Positions 17,417 through 27,120 of a DNA stretch of 62,440 nt are shown here, in pieces. Numbering within the stretch: position 1 is the first letter of the stretch; every line of letters starts with the position of its first letter. The notes under the pieces are model-generated. The model was given only the letters and a program-made list of their open reading frames with translations. It was not told the DNA's origin and made no database searches. The position numbers and the translations under genes are program-made. Source of the stretch: Methanobacteriota archaeon (GTDB lineage: Archaea; Halobacteriota; Methanosarcinia; Methanosarcinales; Methanosarcinaceae); the NCBI GenBank assembly GCA_016841625.1, contig JAENYU010000002.1, positions 10,041 through 72,480 of the forward strand. The letters are read 5' to 3'.

Positions 17417-17644
17417 GAGAGACCTCACTTACACAGGATAAATACGGATATCGGCGTTCTTAACTACTGCACATTCTTGATAAATAGTTCTCCTGAAGAG
17501 GAGCCTGAACTCTCCTTACTGCAACACCAGGGCACTGCAAGTCGCCGGAAAAAACCGATAAAAAATATGTGTGCAACTCCGGAATTCGGAGAAGTTGCGT
17601 TATCATAAGGCCCGCTCTAGCCCTGAAGAGCGAAAATTCAGCCG

Positions 17645-17953
17645 TTAATTTTTGATTTGTTCAGCAGTGAAACCTTTTTCCATAAGTACTTCTTTCATGC
17701 GGCCCAGGTGGTTGCCCTGAAGTTCGACCGTGTTCCCTTTTACGGTACCTCCGCATGCAAACTTTGACTTAAGGTAGGTGGACAGTTCGTGAAGGTCAAT
17801 TTCACTGGCGTCGAAACCCTCTACAACCGTAACTTCCTTTCCATATCTCCGTCTGTTGACTTTCACTGTGATCCGCTGCTGCTCTTTCGCAACCTCTTCG
17901 CAAATGCAAAGTTCATTTGGAAGCCCGCAAACCGGGCACATTCCGCTGCTCAT
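17645..17953 (-). CDS. Translation initiation factor eIF1/SUI1-type
   Basis: The 102-residue protein is an archaeal SUI1/eIF1 homologue that assists start-codon selection on the small ribosomal subunit. It begins with a short zinc-like cysteine motif ([13 protein letters not shown]), then the SUI1 core with [21 protein letters not shown], and [18 protein letters not shown] at about residues 70-88. A strong GGAGGATC ribosome site at 17963-17970 precedes the ATG. It is monocistronic in this window, with a long AT-rich region upstream. Confidence 0.95.
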   Translation of the reverse strand: MSSGMCPVCGLPNELCICEEVAKEQQRITVKVNRRRYGKEVTVVEGFDASEIDLHELSTYLKSKFACGGTVKGNTVELQGNHLGRMKEVLMEKGFTAEQIKN

Positions 17954-18497
17954 TTGTTGGTAGATCCTCCAAATTTGTAATAATTATATATGTACATTAC
18001 ATCTAAAAATTAATGAGTGGATATAAGGTACTTATCAATGAAGGTATTAAAGCCTAATGGTATTTTCAGGCAGTCTTATGCCGAATTTTGCACACTGAGT
18101 ACAAATTTGTAAGATCTACAAAAAGCATAACGCTTGAACCGGGGCTTTATGGTTTTATTGTTTACTCCAATATATTATATTATATTATTGATCGTGATAT
18201 TTCACATTTGTAACGCGATATAAAGGCTTGAAGGATATTTTCACCGACCTGCCAGGCAAAAAACTTCAGCAGGCAGGCAATCTATGCAGCAAAGGAAAAA
18301 CGTCCCGGTAAAGAAAAAAAACCCGAAACTGTATTTTCCACTGGAAAAACACGCTTCAGCGGCGAAAAGCTAAATATAGATTGAACTCCATAGATTTATA
18401 TAGCCCATTATATACATGGATATATGCACTCGTTGGATATAAAACCGGTCATATAAAAATGGTGGGACAAAAAAATAGCATATTCGGGAGTTGCCCA
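17954..18497. other. Divergent intergenic region (SUI1 / winged-helix gene)
   Basis: About 540 bp, very AT-rich in places (18170-18190). A CCTGCCAGGC/GCAGGCAGGC pair near 18250-18280 and several AT palindromes occur. No conserved gene or RNA was recognised; both flanking promoters must lie here. Confidence 0.5.
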
Positions 18498-18737
18498 ATG
18501 AACGAGTTAATAGGTTTTGTGAACGGAAGCAATGCACGGCAAAAAGTACTCTCCTTGCTTGCCTCAAAGGGAGAGATGGAAGGAAAACGCATCGCAAAAA
18601 CTCTGCACATTGTATATCCATCCATGCAAAAAACCCTCGGGGAACTGGAGGAAAAAGAACTGGTCTCTAAAAAAGAGGAGATTTACTCCCTGACCGAAAA
18701 CGGGGCAAAAGTGGAAAAAATTATCCAGCAGATCTAA
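18498..18737 (+). CDS. Small winged-helix DNA-binding protein
   Basis: The 79-residue product starting at ATG 18498 is a single winged-helix domain: ARQKVLSLLASKGEMEGKRIAKTL, a recognition helix with YPSMQKTLGELEEKELVSKK, and a wing ending EIYSLTENGAKVEKII. It resembles small archaeal MarR/ArsR-like regulators. GGGAG at about 18487-18491 fixes this start; an open frame to 18381 adds hydrophobic residues encoded by AT-rich promoter-like DNA. Target and signal are unknown. It is probably a stand-alone repressor. Confidence 0.8.
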   Translation: MNELIGFVNGSNARQKVLSLLASKGEMEGKRIAKTLHIVYPSMQKTLGELEEKELVSKKEEIYSLTENGAKVEKIIQQI

Positions 18738-19148
18738 ACTTATTATTATACTTCAGAGAAAATCACTATTTATTTTTTACTTGAATTCCGATTTTTACCC
18801 AGGGCAGAAGTTACTGCTTTATGGTAGTTTGCCCTGCAGACTTTTTCCGGCTACTTAGTTTACGGCCAATTTTTACCGTTTGGATTTTATTGATTGAATC
18901 TTATCTATTGGATTTTATTGATTGAATTTTATCGACCGAATTCGCGGACTTTTTCAGCTGCCGGGTTTACTGAGGATTTATCGATTGAAGGTAAGAGCTG
19001 GTTACCCATTGGCCCGGGGGGCTTTTACCGCCAAATACTTCCCCATAAAACCGTCGAGGTATCCGCTGCTTATGTTACCTGGCGCAAAGAAATCTTTATC
19101 TAATCCCTATCCCTTTATGACGGCATAGTCTATTAACACCAATCAAAA

Positions 19149-19166
19149 TCCCTGAGTTCTCAGGGA
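19149..19166. promoter_or_regulatory. 18-bp palindrome upstream of purL
   Basis: TCCCTGAG at 19149-19156 is the exact reverse complement of CTCAGGGA at 19159-19166, with two bases between. It lies 190 bp upstream of purL and could be an operator or an RNA hairpin. Confidence 0.6.
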
Positions 19167-19219
19167 CCGATTATCAAAAAAAACCTCAAGTTCGGGTTTC
19201 CGGAATAAACGAACCTGCA

Positions 19220-19307
19220 AGGAACCAGGAAAAGAAACCGGTATTTGGAAGGGACCGGAGACCAGGCCTGCACAGGTCAGTCAGCAGCCCGGTAGACCCC
19301 GGTTCCT
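19220..19307 (+). ncRNA. Candidate structured leader of purL
   Basis: AGGAACC (19220-19226) pairs with GGTTCCT (19301-19307), enclosing CCGGT/ACCGG (19238-19242 with 19254-19258) and GACC/GGTC (19260-19263 with 19275-19278). The enclosed segment is GC-rich compared with flanking spacers, and the last stem ends 50 bp before the purL ATG. It may be a regulatory 5' leader. Pairing by eye is weak evidence and no known riboswitch class is recognised. Confidence 0.3.
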
Positions 19308-19356
19308 GGCATTCACGAAACATCCGAATGAGGCTTTAAGAATCAGAGGCAAAGCA

Positions 19357-21504
19357 ATGTTACCTGAAGAAGACCTGAAGATCATTAAAAAAGAACTTGG
19401 ACGTGAACCCAACCTGGTAGAGCAGGGCTGCTTTTTAAACCTGTGGAGTGAACACTGCTCATACCGTTCAAGCGCCCCCCTCCTGAAGACTTTTACCACC
19501 ACGGGCGAAAATGTCCTTATCGGCCCGGGAGACGACGCTGCAGTCCTTAAATTCGAAGACGGGTACGTGCTCTCCATAGCCATGGAAAGCCACAACCACC
19601 CTTCCTATGTGGACCCTTACAACGGGGCAGCCACCGGGGTGGGAGGCATTGTAAGAGACGTAATTTCCATGGGAGCCCGTCCGATTGCCCTAATGGACCC
19701 GCTCTATTTTGGCCCCCTTGACACCCCGAAAAACCTCTTCCTCTTTGAACAGATCATAAAGGGAATCGCAGGGTACGGAAACTGTATCGGAGTTCCGGTG
19801 GTCAACGGCGAGACCCTCTTTGACCGGCAGTACAGCGGAAACCCCCTGGTAAACGTGGTCTGCGTGGGGCTCTGCAAGGAAGAGGACGTCATAACTTCCA
19901 TCGCCAAAAAAGCAGGGAACAAGCTGGTTCTTGCGGGGTCAAGCACCGGAAAGGACGGGCTTGGTGGAGCATCCTTTGCCTCAAGAGATCTCTCGGAATC
20001 TGCCGAAGCCAATGACAGGCCAAGCGTCCAGGTAGGCGACCCGTATACCGAAAAACTTGTTATTGAAATGACCCTGGAAGCCACCGAAAAGGGCTATGTT
20101 AAGTCCTGCAGGGACCTCGGGGCCGCAGGTCTCGGAGGGGCAAGCTCGGAGATGGCTGCCAAAGGAGGGCTGGGAGCCCGGATCATTGCGGATGCCGTCC
20201 CTCAGCGCGAACCCGACATGAACGCCTATGAGATCCTGCTTGCCGAGTCCCAGGAACGCATGCTCTTTGAAGTAGCTCCCGAAGACGTGGACGCCGTACT
20301 TGCCCTGGTCGAGAAGTATGACCTGAACGGGGCTGTGGTCGGGGAGCTTACCGAAGAGTCGAACTACAAAATTGAGTTCAGGGGAGAAAACGTTGCCACC
20401 ATCCCTATCGCCCTCCTTACAGAAGGAGCCCCGACCTTCGAGCGGCCTTCAAAAGCTCCCGAAGCCAGGGAAGAAAGCAGCAAACCGGAAAGCCCTGCAG
20501 ACCTGAAACAGGCGCTCCTGACAGTCCTGTCCTCTTACAATATAGCCTCAAAGGAATGGATTTACAGGCAGTACGACCACCAGGTCCAGCTCAGGACAAC
20601 GGTTCTTCCCGGAGAAGACTCTGGAGTCCTCAAAATCACCGACAAAAAGGGAATAGCCCTTTCCTGCGGCTGCCAGCCCAGGGTAACTCTCCTTGATCCC
20701 TATGCAGGCGGAAAGACCGCAATTGTGGAAAACGCCATGAACCTTGCCGTAAAAGGAGCTGAAGGGCTTGCTATCGTAAACTGCCTGAACTTTGGAAATC
20801 CCGAACGCCCAGAAATCTACTGGCAGTTCAAACAGGCAGTCCTGGGCCTCGGAGACGCGGCAAGGGAACTTGAAATCCCTGTTGTGGGAGGAAATGTGTC
20901 CCTCTACAACGAAAGCGACGAGTTCGGGACCGCAATTCCACCGACGCCTTCCATCGGAATGATAGGAAAGGTAGACCTTGAAATTCCTCTCCCCTCAAGC
21001 TTCTTTACAAAAGCAGGGGACAGCATCGTCCTTATAGGAGAAACAACTTCCGAACTGGGAGCTTCCGAATACTACTCCTGTCTCGGAGCCACGGAAGCCG
21101 GAAAAGCCCCTGCAGTCCCTGAAAATGCCCCGAAGCTTATAAAAGCTGTCATTAAGGCCGTGAAAAGCGGGAAACTGAGCTCTGCCCACGACCTATCCCT
21201 TGGAGGGCTTGCAGCAGGGCTCGCCAGGATGTGCAAAACCCTCGGGGCAAAAGTAGACCTGAACGAAATTTCCGGAGACCTGCAGGCAGAAGAACTCCTC
21301 TTTGCAGAAACCCCTGCAAGAGCCCTCCTTGCCACTTCCGAGCCGGAAGCTCTGCAGGAAATCCTCAAAGACGTCCCCTACACCGTAATCGGGACTGTCA
21401 ATGGGGATGCCCTGGAAATCAAAGGAAAGGACTTTGAAATGGCCCTTTCCCCGGAAGAGCTCACCACAGCATACGAAAGCCTGAACGACTTTATGATGGG
21501 ATAA
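19357..21504 (+). CDS. purL: Phosphoribosylformylglycinamidine synthase II
   Basis: This 715-residue protein is the small-type PurL (FGAM synthase subunit II), which converts FGAR to FGAM with ATP and ammonia supplied by PurQ, with PurS as a partner. Features include [23 protein letters not shown] at the N-terminus, GPGDDAAV with [21 protein letters not shown] (about 75-95), the duplicated AIRS-like second half with [14 protein letters not shown] (about 410), and [11 protein letters not shown] near 610. Length is typical. Neither purQ nor purS is in this window. The TAA stop lies in the loop of a 10-bp hairpin. Confidence 0.97.
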   Translation: MLPEEDLKIIKKELGREPNLVEQGCFLNLWSEHCSYRSSAPLLKTFTTTGENVLIGPGDDAAVLKFEDGYVLSIAMESHNHPSYVDPYNGAATGVGGIVRDVISMGARPIALMDPLYFGPLDTPKNLFLFEQIIKGIAGYGNCIGVPVVNGETLFDRQYSGNPLVNVVCVGLCKEEDVITSIAKKAGNKLVLAGSSTGKDGLGGASFASRDLSESAEANDRPSVQVGDPYTEKLVIEMTLEATEKGYVKSCRDLGAAGLGGASSEMAAKGGLGARIIADAVPQREPDMNAYEILLAESQERMLFEVAPEDVDAVLALVEKYDLNGAVVGELTEESNYKIEFRGENVATIPIALLTEGAPTFERPSKAPEAREESSKPESPADLKQALLTVLSSYNIASKEWIYRQYDHQVQLRTTVLPGEDSGVLKITDKKGIALSCGCQPRVTLLDPYAGGKTAIVENAMNLAVKGAEGLAIVNCLNFGNPERPEIYWQFKQAVLGLGDAARELEIPVVGGNVSLYNESDEFGTAIPPTPSIGMIGKVDLEIPLPSSFFTKAGDSIVLIGETTSELGASEYYSCLGATEAGKAPAVPENAPKLIKAVIKAVKSGKLSSAHDLSLGGLAAGLARMCKTLGAKVDLNEISGDLQAEELLFAETPARALLATSEPEALQEILKDVPYTVIGTVNGDALEIKGKDFEMALSPEELTTAYESLNDFMMG

Positions 21505-21515
21505 TTCCCATCATA
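21492..21515 (+). terminator. 10-bp hairpin with purL stop codon in its loop
   Basis: TATGATGGGA (21492-21501) pairs perfectly with TCCCATCATA (21506-21515), and the 4-nt loop TAAT contains the purL stop codon. C/T-rich sequence follows. It could end transcription or stabilise the message. Confidence 0.7.
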
Positions 21516-21544
21516 CATTTCACAATTTTTCCCCCCATAATCAC

Positions 21545-21623
21545 TTACCTCAGAATCAGTTACCTTAGAATCAGTTACCTCAGAATCAGTTACCTTAGAA
21601 TCAGTTACCTTAGAATCATTTTT
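21545..21623. repeat. 15-bp tandem repeat
   Basis: Five copies of TTACCTTAGAATCAG or TTACCTCAGAATCAG (period 15 bp) fill the spacer after purL. Confidence 0.93.
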
Positions 21624-21729
21624 CTATGCTTGCTCTGGATTTTATCAGAAGTTCCCAACCCTTTCCTCCAATCCGGCAATGTGGGAAACAATAGGTATTA
21701 GTACCTCAACCCTACATCATAATTATGTT

Positions 21730-23001
21730 ATGAAAGCGGTATGCGTATGCGGGGGGGTGCACTTGCCTTACAGTCCTAAATGGTACTGGCCTGTAGAAGG
21801 TTTTTCAGGGTTACCTGAACCCAACCGATACTTTGATATGGAGCATATTTTCTTGCGGTTTCAGGAAACCGGAAGGGAGATGCTTCACCTTAACGACCTG
21901 TTGCTGGAGTCCATAGAAGGAGGAGGCAGATATGCCCTGAACCTCTCGGGGCTTTTCCTGGAACAATGTCGGTGGAACCCGGAACTTGTTGATTCCTTCC
22001 GGGAACTCGGAGAAAACGGAGGCGTGGAATTTACAGGGAACTGTTACTACCACTCCCTGAGTGCCCTTTACCCGGACCTGGCCGGGTTCAGGGAAGAGGT
22101 GTTGAAGCATAGAGAAATAAGCCAGGAAATGCTTGGCGTTACCCCGGAAACTTTCATAAACACCGAACTCCTGCTTTCCGGGAAATTGGGGAAGTTACTT
22201 TCGGGGATGGGGTTCAAATGCCTTATTGCCGAAGGCTCTTCAAATCTAACTAACGGATATGACCCGGTAAATGTCTACGAAAATGATCTTCCGACCCTGC
22301 TCAGGCATATAAACCTGAGTGAAGACCTCGAACTCCGTTTCTCGGAAAAAAGCTGGGAAGGCTACCCCCTGATCCCGGAAAAATTTGCTGACTGGATCAG
22401 CAGCATGGAGGGAGATGTCCTTACGCTTTGTTTCAACTACAGTAGCCTCTATTTCCATCACAGGAAAAAGAGTCTGGTTGTCGACTTTATCCGGGAGCTT
22501 CCGGAGAGACTTGAAGAAAGGGGGATCAGCATGCTTACACCTTCGGAAGCTGCAAAGCATTTTAAGCCTGTAAAACTTCCCACCCTGAAGACCGAGCAGA
22601 CTATCCGCTACGGGATGCACAATGTCCTGGGGAATAAGGCCCAGCAGCTCTATTTGAGGGAACTCGTACAGATAGGGGAGGAACTTGAAGAGGCAGGAAG
22701 GAAAGGAAGCCCGAACTACGGAAAACTGAAGAGGGTTTTCGGCTACCTCCAGCAAGGCGACATCCTCTTTTCCATGAATTCCGGGGAAAACATAAGGGAA
22801 GGATACGAGAGAGCTGTTAATTATTATTCCATCCTCTCGGATTTCAGGAGAGCTGTTCTGGAGGAAAGTACTGTTACAGAGGAGAACACTATTCCAGAGG
22901 AGAAGGCTGCTACAGTAGAAAGTACTGTTCCGGAGAAAAGGGTTATTCCAGAGGAGAAAGCTGTCCCGGAGAAAATGGCTAATCCAGAGGAGATAGCATG
23001 A
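21730..23001 (+). CDS. GH57-like protein, probably catalytically inactive
   Basis: The 423-residue protein aligns along its length with the neighbouring GH57 enzyme, so it belongs to that glycoside hydrolase family. The family's N-terminal HQP-type motif is degraded (GVHLPY), the nucleophile region keeps a Glu (FINTELLLSG, about residue 155), but the motif 4 acid/base region reads FNYSSLYFHH where the partner has MDYETFGEH, losing the Asp. I infer a pseudoenzyme or a glucan-binding partner. The last 45 residues are a charged EEK/PE-rich tail built from repeats. ATG 21730 has no clear SD. It overlaps the next gene by 4 bp (ATGA). Confidence 0.85.
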   Translation: MKAVCVCGGVHLPYSPKWYWPVEGFSGLPEPNRYFDMEHIFLRFQETGREMLHLNDLLLESIEGGGRYALNLSGLFLEQCRWNPELVDSFRELGENGGVEFTGNCYYHSLSALYPDLAGFREEVLKHREISQEMLGVTPETFINTELLLSGKLGKLLSGMGFKCLIAEGSSNLTNGYDPVNVYENDLPTLLRHINLSEDLELRFSEKSWEGYPLIPEKFADWISSMEGDVLTLCFNYSSLYFHHRKKSLVVDFIRELPERLEERGISMLTPSEAAKHFKPVKLPTLKTEQTIRYGMHNVLGNKAQQLYLRELVQIGEELEEAGRKGSPNYGKLKRVFGYLQQGDILFSMNSGENIREGYERAVNYYSILSDFRRAVLEESTVTEENTIPEEKAATVESTVPEKRVIPEEKAVPEKMANPEEIA

Positions 23002-24194
23002 CATCCCTTTGCCTTTATTTCCAGATACACCAGCCATTCCGCCTGCGCTGGTTCTGGCCAGATGACAGGACCGGTTTTTTCCGCTATTTCGATGAAAGAG
23101 GAGATCGAGAGATTTTTAAGAGAGTAGCCGAAAAATGTTACCTGCCTGCCAACAGGGTTCTCCTGGAAGCCCTGGACGAGCACAGAGGAGAATTCAAATT
23201 CGCCCTTTCGGTGACAGGGACTCATCTGGAGCAGTGCGGGCTCTGGGAAGAAGAAGTGCTCGAAGGCTTCAGAGAGATGGCGAAAACCGGAGCTGTGGAG
23301 TTCCTGGACGAGACCTGTTACCATTCAATCTCGAGCCTTTTTGAGGATAAAACGGAATTTATCGAAGAGATAAGGGAACACCGCAAGCTCATGAAAGACC
23401 TTCTCGGAGTAAAACCCGAAGTGTTCCGGAATACAGAGCTACTTTACAATAACACGATAGGAAAAATTGCCTCGGATCTCGGATACAAAGCAATCCTTAC
23501 GGAAGGTGCGGACCACATGCTCGGCTGGAGGTCCCCGAACTTCGTGTACGAAGCAACGGGTTCCGGAATACCGATCCTCGTCAGGAACTACAAGCTGAGC
23601 GACGATATAGGGTACCGTTTTTCGGCCCGTTGGTGGGAAGGCTACCCCCTGACTGCGGAAAAATGGGCTCAATGGGCTTCCGGCATCAGGGAAGACTGCA
23701 TCAACATTTTTATGGACTATGAGACTTTCGGGGAGCACCAGTGGGAAGAAACAGGCATCTTTGCGTTTCTGAAAAAATTCCCGGAGAAAGTCTTAGAGAC
23801 TCATTTGAATTTCGATACCCCCTCGGATGTTGTGAAAAAATATACTCCAGTAGCGGAAATCGATGTAGGGGACTTTTCCACCATCTCCTGGGCGGACATG
23901 GAACGTGACACCAGCGCCTGGCTGGGAAACGATATGCAAAGACGTTGTTTTGAAGAGATCAAACTTCTCGAACCTTTTGTGAAAAAAACCGGGGACCCGG
24001 AACTCCTGAACATCTGGAAACACCTGCTGACCTCGGACCACTACTACTACATGTGCACAAAATGGCTCGGAGACGGGGACGTTCATTCTTACTTCAGCGT
24101 ACACCCAACACCCTTTGATGCCGGAGTAAATTTCATGGCCGCATTGATGGACTTTAAGGCCAGGGTGTTCAGGAAACTCAACGCAATAGCTTAA
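22998..24194 (+). CDS. GH57 glycoside hydrolase (alpha-amylase-like)
   Basis: The 398-residue protein is a GH57 enzyme, probably intracellular since no signal peptide is visible. Motif 1 appears as FQIHQPFRLRW, the expected nucleophile Glu lies in FRNTELLYNN (about residue 150), and the acid/base Asp in FMDYETFGEHQW (about 243). GH57 members act as alpha-amylases, branching enzymes or 4-alpha-glucanotransferases; the GH15 glucoamylase downstream suggests glycogen-like glucan breakdown. The start overlaps the degenerate GH57 paralogue, implying coupled translation and possibly a heterocomplex. Confidence 0.92.
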   Translation: MTSLCLYFQIHQPFRLRWFWPDDRTGFFRYFDERGDREIFKRVAEKCYLPANRVLLEALDEHRGEFKFALSVTGTHLEQCGLWEEEVLEGFREMAKTGAVEFLDETCYHSISSLFEDKTEFIEEIREHRKLMKDLLGVKPEVFRNTELLYNNTIGKIASDLGYKAILTEGADHMLGWRSPNFVYEATGSGIPILVRNYKLSDDIGYRFSARWWEGYPLTAEKWAQWASGIREDCINIFMDYETFGEHQWEETGIFAFLKKFPEKVLETHLNFDTPSDVVKKYTPVAEIDVGDFSTISWADMERDTSAWLGNDMQRRCFEEIKLLEPFVKKTGDPELLNIWKHLLTSDHYYYMCTKWLGDGDVHSYFSVHPTPFDAGVNFMAALMDFKARVFRKLNAIA

Positions 24195-24232
24195 TCAAAT
24201 GCACGTATATAATTCATAGGGGTTGAAGTTCT

Positions 24233-25042
24233 ATGGTTCGGGACTTATGCTTGTTTGCAGGCTACAACGAGGACACACAGATCGTATGGTTTAAGATCTC
24301 GTACTCAAAAGGTCGTGGCGTACTGCCTGCGATAATTAATTTCCTGGAAGAACAGGATGTACTCATAATGATCGGGCATCTTGACAATATGAACCAGGAA
24401 ACAGGAGAGTATTCCATCTTCACCGAAATTAGAAAAGAAGTTGACCTGGACGAACTTTCCCGTAAAATAGGGGAGTTGGAAGTTGTCCAGCAGGTGGAAT
24501 ACGGGATTTCGGAACACAGGATGATTCATCTGGTGGACTTCCCCTTGAATGTGATAGGGGTCCGGGCAATCATTGCTCGAGCTCCTACCCTTGTTGATAT
24601 CATCAGGACCCTGAATGAGAGTGCCCCGCATGCCGAGGGCCTGCTCACCCTTTCAGGCCTGCGGGGAGGGATCCATGCTGCAAAGTATTTCAGGAGCATC
24701 ATGCCCCTTGACGATAAAAACTTCACCAGTATCCTGACAGAACTTTACAGGGCTGTTGGCTGGGGCATCCTGGAAATCGATTGTGACCCCGAAACCTTTG
24801 AGGGAAAGATCATTGTAAGGGATTCCTTCATTGCAGACGTCTACGGGGAAACGGATCAGCCGATATGTGCCTACATGAGCGGGTACTTCGCAGGGTACCT
24901 GACCGAATACTCCGGAAAGAACATCAGGGTCAGGGAAGTCAGTTGTAAAGCCACGGGACATGAGGTCTGCGAACATATCATCTCCCCGGCCCCATCCGGT
25001 GAAAAGCAGGAGCATGTGATCACGAGAGGGGTAAGCAGGTGA
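24233..25042 (+). CDS. V4R-domain sensor protein in glucan operon
   Basis: The 269-residue protein has an N-terminal ACT-like half (KGRGVLPAIINFLEEQDVLIMIGHLD with GEYSIFTEIR) and a C-terminal V4R domain, seen in SFIADVYGETDQPICAYMSG and AGYLTEYSGKN, ending in CKATGHEVCEH with the paired cysteines common to V4R proteins. V4R domains bind small hydrophobic ligands or tetrapyrrole-like compounds and often act in regulators. No HTH is visible, so it probably senses a ligand and acts by protein contact. Its TGA overlaps the GTG start of the glucoamylase. Confidence 0.85.
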   Translation: MVRDLCLFAGYNEDTQIVWFKISYSKGRGVLPAIINFLEEQDVLIMIGHLDNMNQETGEYSIFTEIRKEVDLDELSRKIGELEVVQQVEYGISEHRMIHLVDFPLNVIGVRAIIARAPTLVDIIRTLNESAPHAEGLLTLSGLRGGIHAAKYFRSIMPLDDKNFTSILTELYRAVGWGILEIDCDPETFEGKIIVRDSFIADVYGETDQPICAYMSGYFAGYLTEYSGKNIRVREVSCKATGHEVCEHIISPAPSGEKQEHVITRGVSR

Positions 25043-27024
25043 TCAAACAACCCAATGTCATTTTAGGAAATGCCGAACTGCTCGTGACCATGGGCAGGAA
25101 GGGAGAACTCTTCGGCTTTTTTTACCCACGGAGAGACCACGCCCAGCATATCGATGAGTCTCTTGCCTGCATCCATACTGGAGAAACTCTCCTCTGGACA
25201 AACAGCAATGACTGGCAATCGATCCAGAACTACATAGAGGACACAAACATCGTGTCCACAAAGCTTTACCATGATTCGGGAATCCGGATTTCGATCCTGG
25301 ACCTGGTACACCCTGACGTCCCGGTTCTCATCCGCAGGTTCAAGATCCAGTCCCAGAAAAAAATTTCCGGGAAGTTTTACTACTATTCGAACTTCAACGT
25401 GGGGGAAACTTCAAAGAAAAATTCAGGTTACTGCGACACAAACGCCCGCATGATAGTGCAGTACTGGCAGGACTACTATATCGGAATCCACTCCATGCCC
25501 GAGTTTTCGGAATGGCAGATAGGAAAAGCAATGGACACCATCTGGTGGACGAATTCCAGGTACGACATGGAAGACGGGAAACTCCAGAATAATAAGGAGG
25601 ACATCGGGAACATAAACAATGCTGCGGGCTGGGAACTCGAACTGGAAGCAGACGGCACCAAAGAGTTTGTGATTTTCGTGGGCGCTGCCCCTTCCCGCAA
25701 CCTCCTGTACAAGCGGATGCACGAACTTGCAAAACTGCCCCTTGAACAGATCTTCGAAAAGACCAGGGAACACTGGGTTATGTGGCTGTCCAAAAAACAG
25801 GTGCTGAAAATGTCGGGCCTCGAAGGTTACAACAACCTCCGCCAGGAACTTTTCAACGCCTACAACCGCGCCCTGCTCACGCTCTACCTTATGAACGACC
25901 ACGAAAACGGCTCCTTTGTGGCCGCCCCGGAATTTGATTCCAACTTTGAGAAATGCGGAGGGTACGGTTTTTGCTGGAACCGTGACAGTTCCGAAGTGGT
26001 GCTCGCCCTGAAACATTCAGGTTATCCCGAATATTGCGACAGGTTTTTCAGCTGGTGCATCAGGACCCAGCTCCCCGACGGATCCTGGTTCCAGCGCTAC
26101 TGGCTGGATGGGAATAAAGCCCCTTCCTGGGGCAACTTTGATTATTCCACCCAGATCGACGAAACCGGTTCAACCCTCTATGCCATGGACGTCTATTACA
26201 GGACCCTGGAAGGCCTGAAAAAAATAGAGTTCCTGGAAGAAGTCTGGATTTCGGTGCTGCGAGCTGCCGAATACCTGATGAAAAGGACCAAAACGGGGCT
26301 GCATGAAAGCTGCATGGACCTCTGGGAGACATACTACGGAATTTTCACCTATACGAACGCCTCAGTCTATGCAGGGCTTGTGGGGGCTTCCAACCTGGCT
26401 GAGGAAAATGGAGAAGCAGGACTGGCCCGGCGCTGGAAAAAGCGAGCTGAGTTTATCAAGCAGGCTACCATCGACCGCTTCTGGCTCCAGGAAGGTTATT
26501 TTGCAAAAGGGGTCGTAAGCGAAAAGCTGGACAAGACCCTGGACGCAAGCGTCCTGGCCACCTATATCCCCTTCGGGATGCTCTCCCCCCGAAAACCTGT
26601 AGAAAGGGACATGATCTTCTTCCTTATCGAAAACATCCAGAAAAAGCTATCCAGCCCGGTAAACCGGCACTATGGGATCAAACGCTACGAAAACGACGCA
26701 TACATCAACGGGAACCCCTGGATTGTGACCACCCTCTGGCTCTCGGAAGTCATGTTTGCCCTTGCCCTGGACCTTCCTTACGAAGAAGAAAAAGACCTGC
26801 ATGAAGAGACCCGGAAAAAGCTGACCGAAGAAGGGATCAGGTTCCTGAAATGGGCTCTTGCGGGCACGACCAGTGCAGGGCTCCTTCCCGAACAGGTGGA
26901 CAAGTCCACAGGTAAGCCGGCCTGGGCAATTCCCCTGGGCTGGAGCTGTTCCCTCATGCTTGACAACATCCTTCTCCTGGACAAAATCTGCAGGCGAAAA
27001 GCCGGAAGTGAGACCGAAGGTTGA
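25039..27024 (+). CDS. GH15 glucoamylase
   Basis: At 661 residues this is a GH15 family glucan 1,4-alpha-glucosidase with an N-terminal beta-sandwich domain (about 1-270) and a C-terminal (alpha/alpha)6 barrel. Motifs include FCWNRDSSEV (about 315), DGSWFQRYW, the proposed general acid Glu in DLWETYYGIFTYTNA (about 432), and the base Glu in GLLPEQVD followed by PLGWSCSLML. It releases glucose from alpha-glucan ends. No signal peptide is seen, fitting use on stored intracellular polysaccharide. It starts with GTG, overlapping the V4R gene by 4 bp. Confidence 0.94.
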   Translation: MIKQPNVILGNAELLVTMGRKGELFGFFYPRRDHAQHIDESLACIHTGETLLWTNSNDWQSIQNYIEDTNIVSTKLYHDSGIRISILDLVHPDVPVLIRRFKIQSQKKISGKFYYYSNFNVGETSKKNSGYCDTNARMIVQYWQDYYIGIHSMPEFSEWQIGKAMDTIWWTNSRYDMEDGKLQNNKEDIGNINNAAGWELELEADGTKEFVIFVGAAPSRNLLYKRMHELAKLPLEQIFEKTREHWVMWLSKKQVLKMSGLEGYNNLRQELFNAYNRALLTLYLMNDHENGSFVAAPEFDSNFEKCGGYGFCWNRDSSEVVLALKHSGYPEYCDRFFSWCIRTQLPDGSWFQRYWLDGNKAPSWGNFDYSTQIDETGSTLYAMDVYYRTLEGLKKIEFLEEVWISVLRAAEYLMKRTKTGLHESCMDLWETYYGIFTYTNASVYAGLVGASNLAEENGEAGLARRWKKRAEFIKQATIDRFWLQEGYFAKGVVSEKLDKTLDASVLATYIPFGMLSPRKPVERDMIFFLIENIQKKLSSPVNRHYGIKRYENDAYINGNPWIVTTLWLSEVMFALALDLPYEEEKDLHEETRKKLTEEGIRFLKWALAGTTSAGLLPEQVDKSTGKPAWAIPLGWSCSLMLDNILLLDKICRRKAGSETEG

Positions 27025-27033
27025 AAAGGAATA

Positions 27034-27077
27034 AAAAAAATATGAAAAAAATATGAAAAAAATATGAAAAAAATATG
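27034..27077. repeat. 11-bp tandem repeat after glucoamylase
   Basis: Four copies of AAAAAAATATG (period 11 bp) follow the GH15 stop codon. They lie between convergent genes, the glucoamylase and sppA. Confidence 0.9.
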
Positions 27078-27120
27078 AGAACTCTATTTATGGCCGCTTT
27101 ATCTTGCAGATTTTAACACT

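Larger units (their letters stand above)
18738..19356. other. Long leader/intergenic region upstream of purL
   Basis: About 620 bp. The left part contains two copies of TATTGGATTTTATTGATTGAA-like sequence near 18880-18930. Around 19150 lies a palindrome. The 150 bp before purL are more GC-rich than usual spacers here and can form several stems (see separate entries). No protein gene is evident. Confidence 0.55.

Noticed and set aside
19220-19307. tRNA gene in the purL leader
   Set aside because: The outer stem ends in GGTTCC, but no anticodon arm or cloverleaf with conserved T-loop can be drawn.
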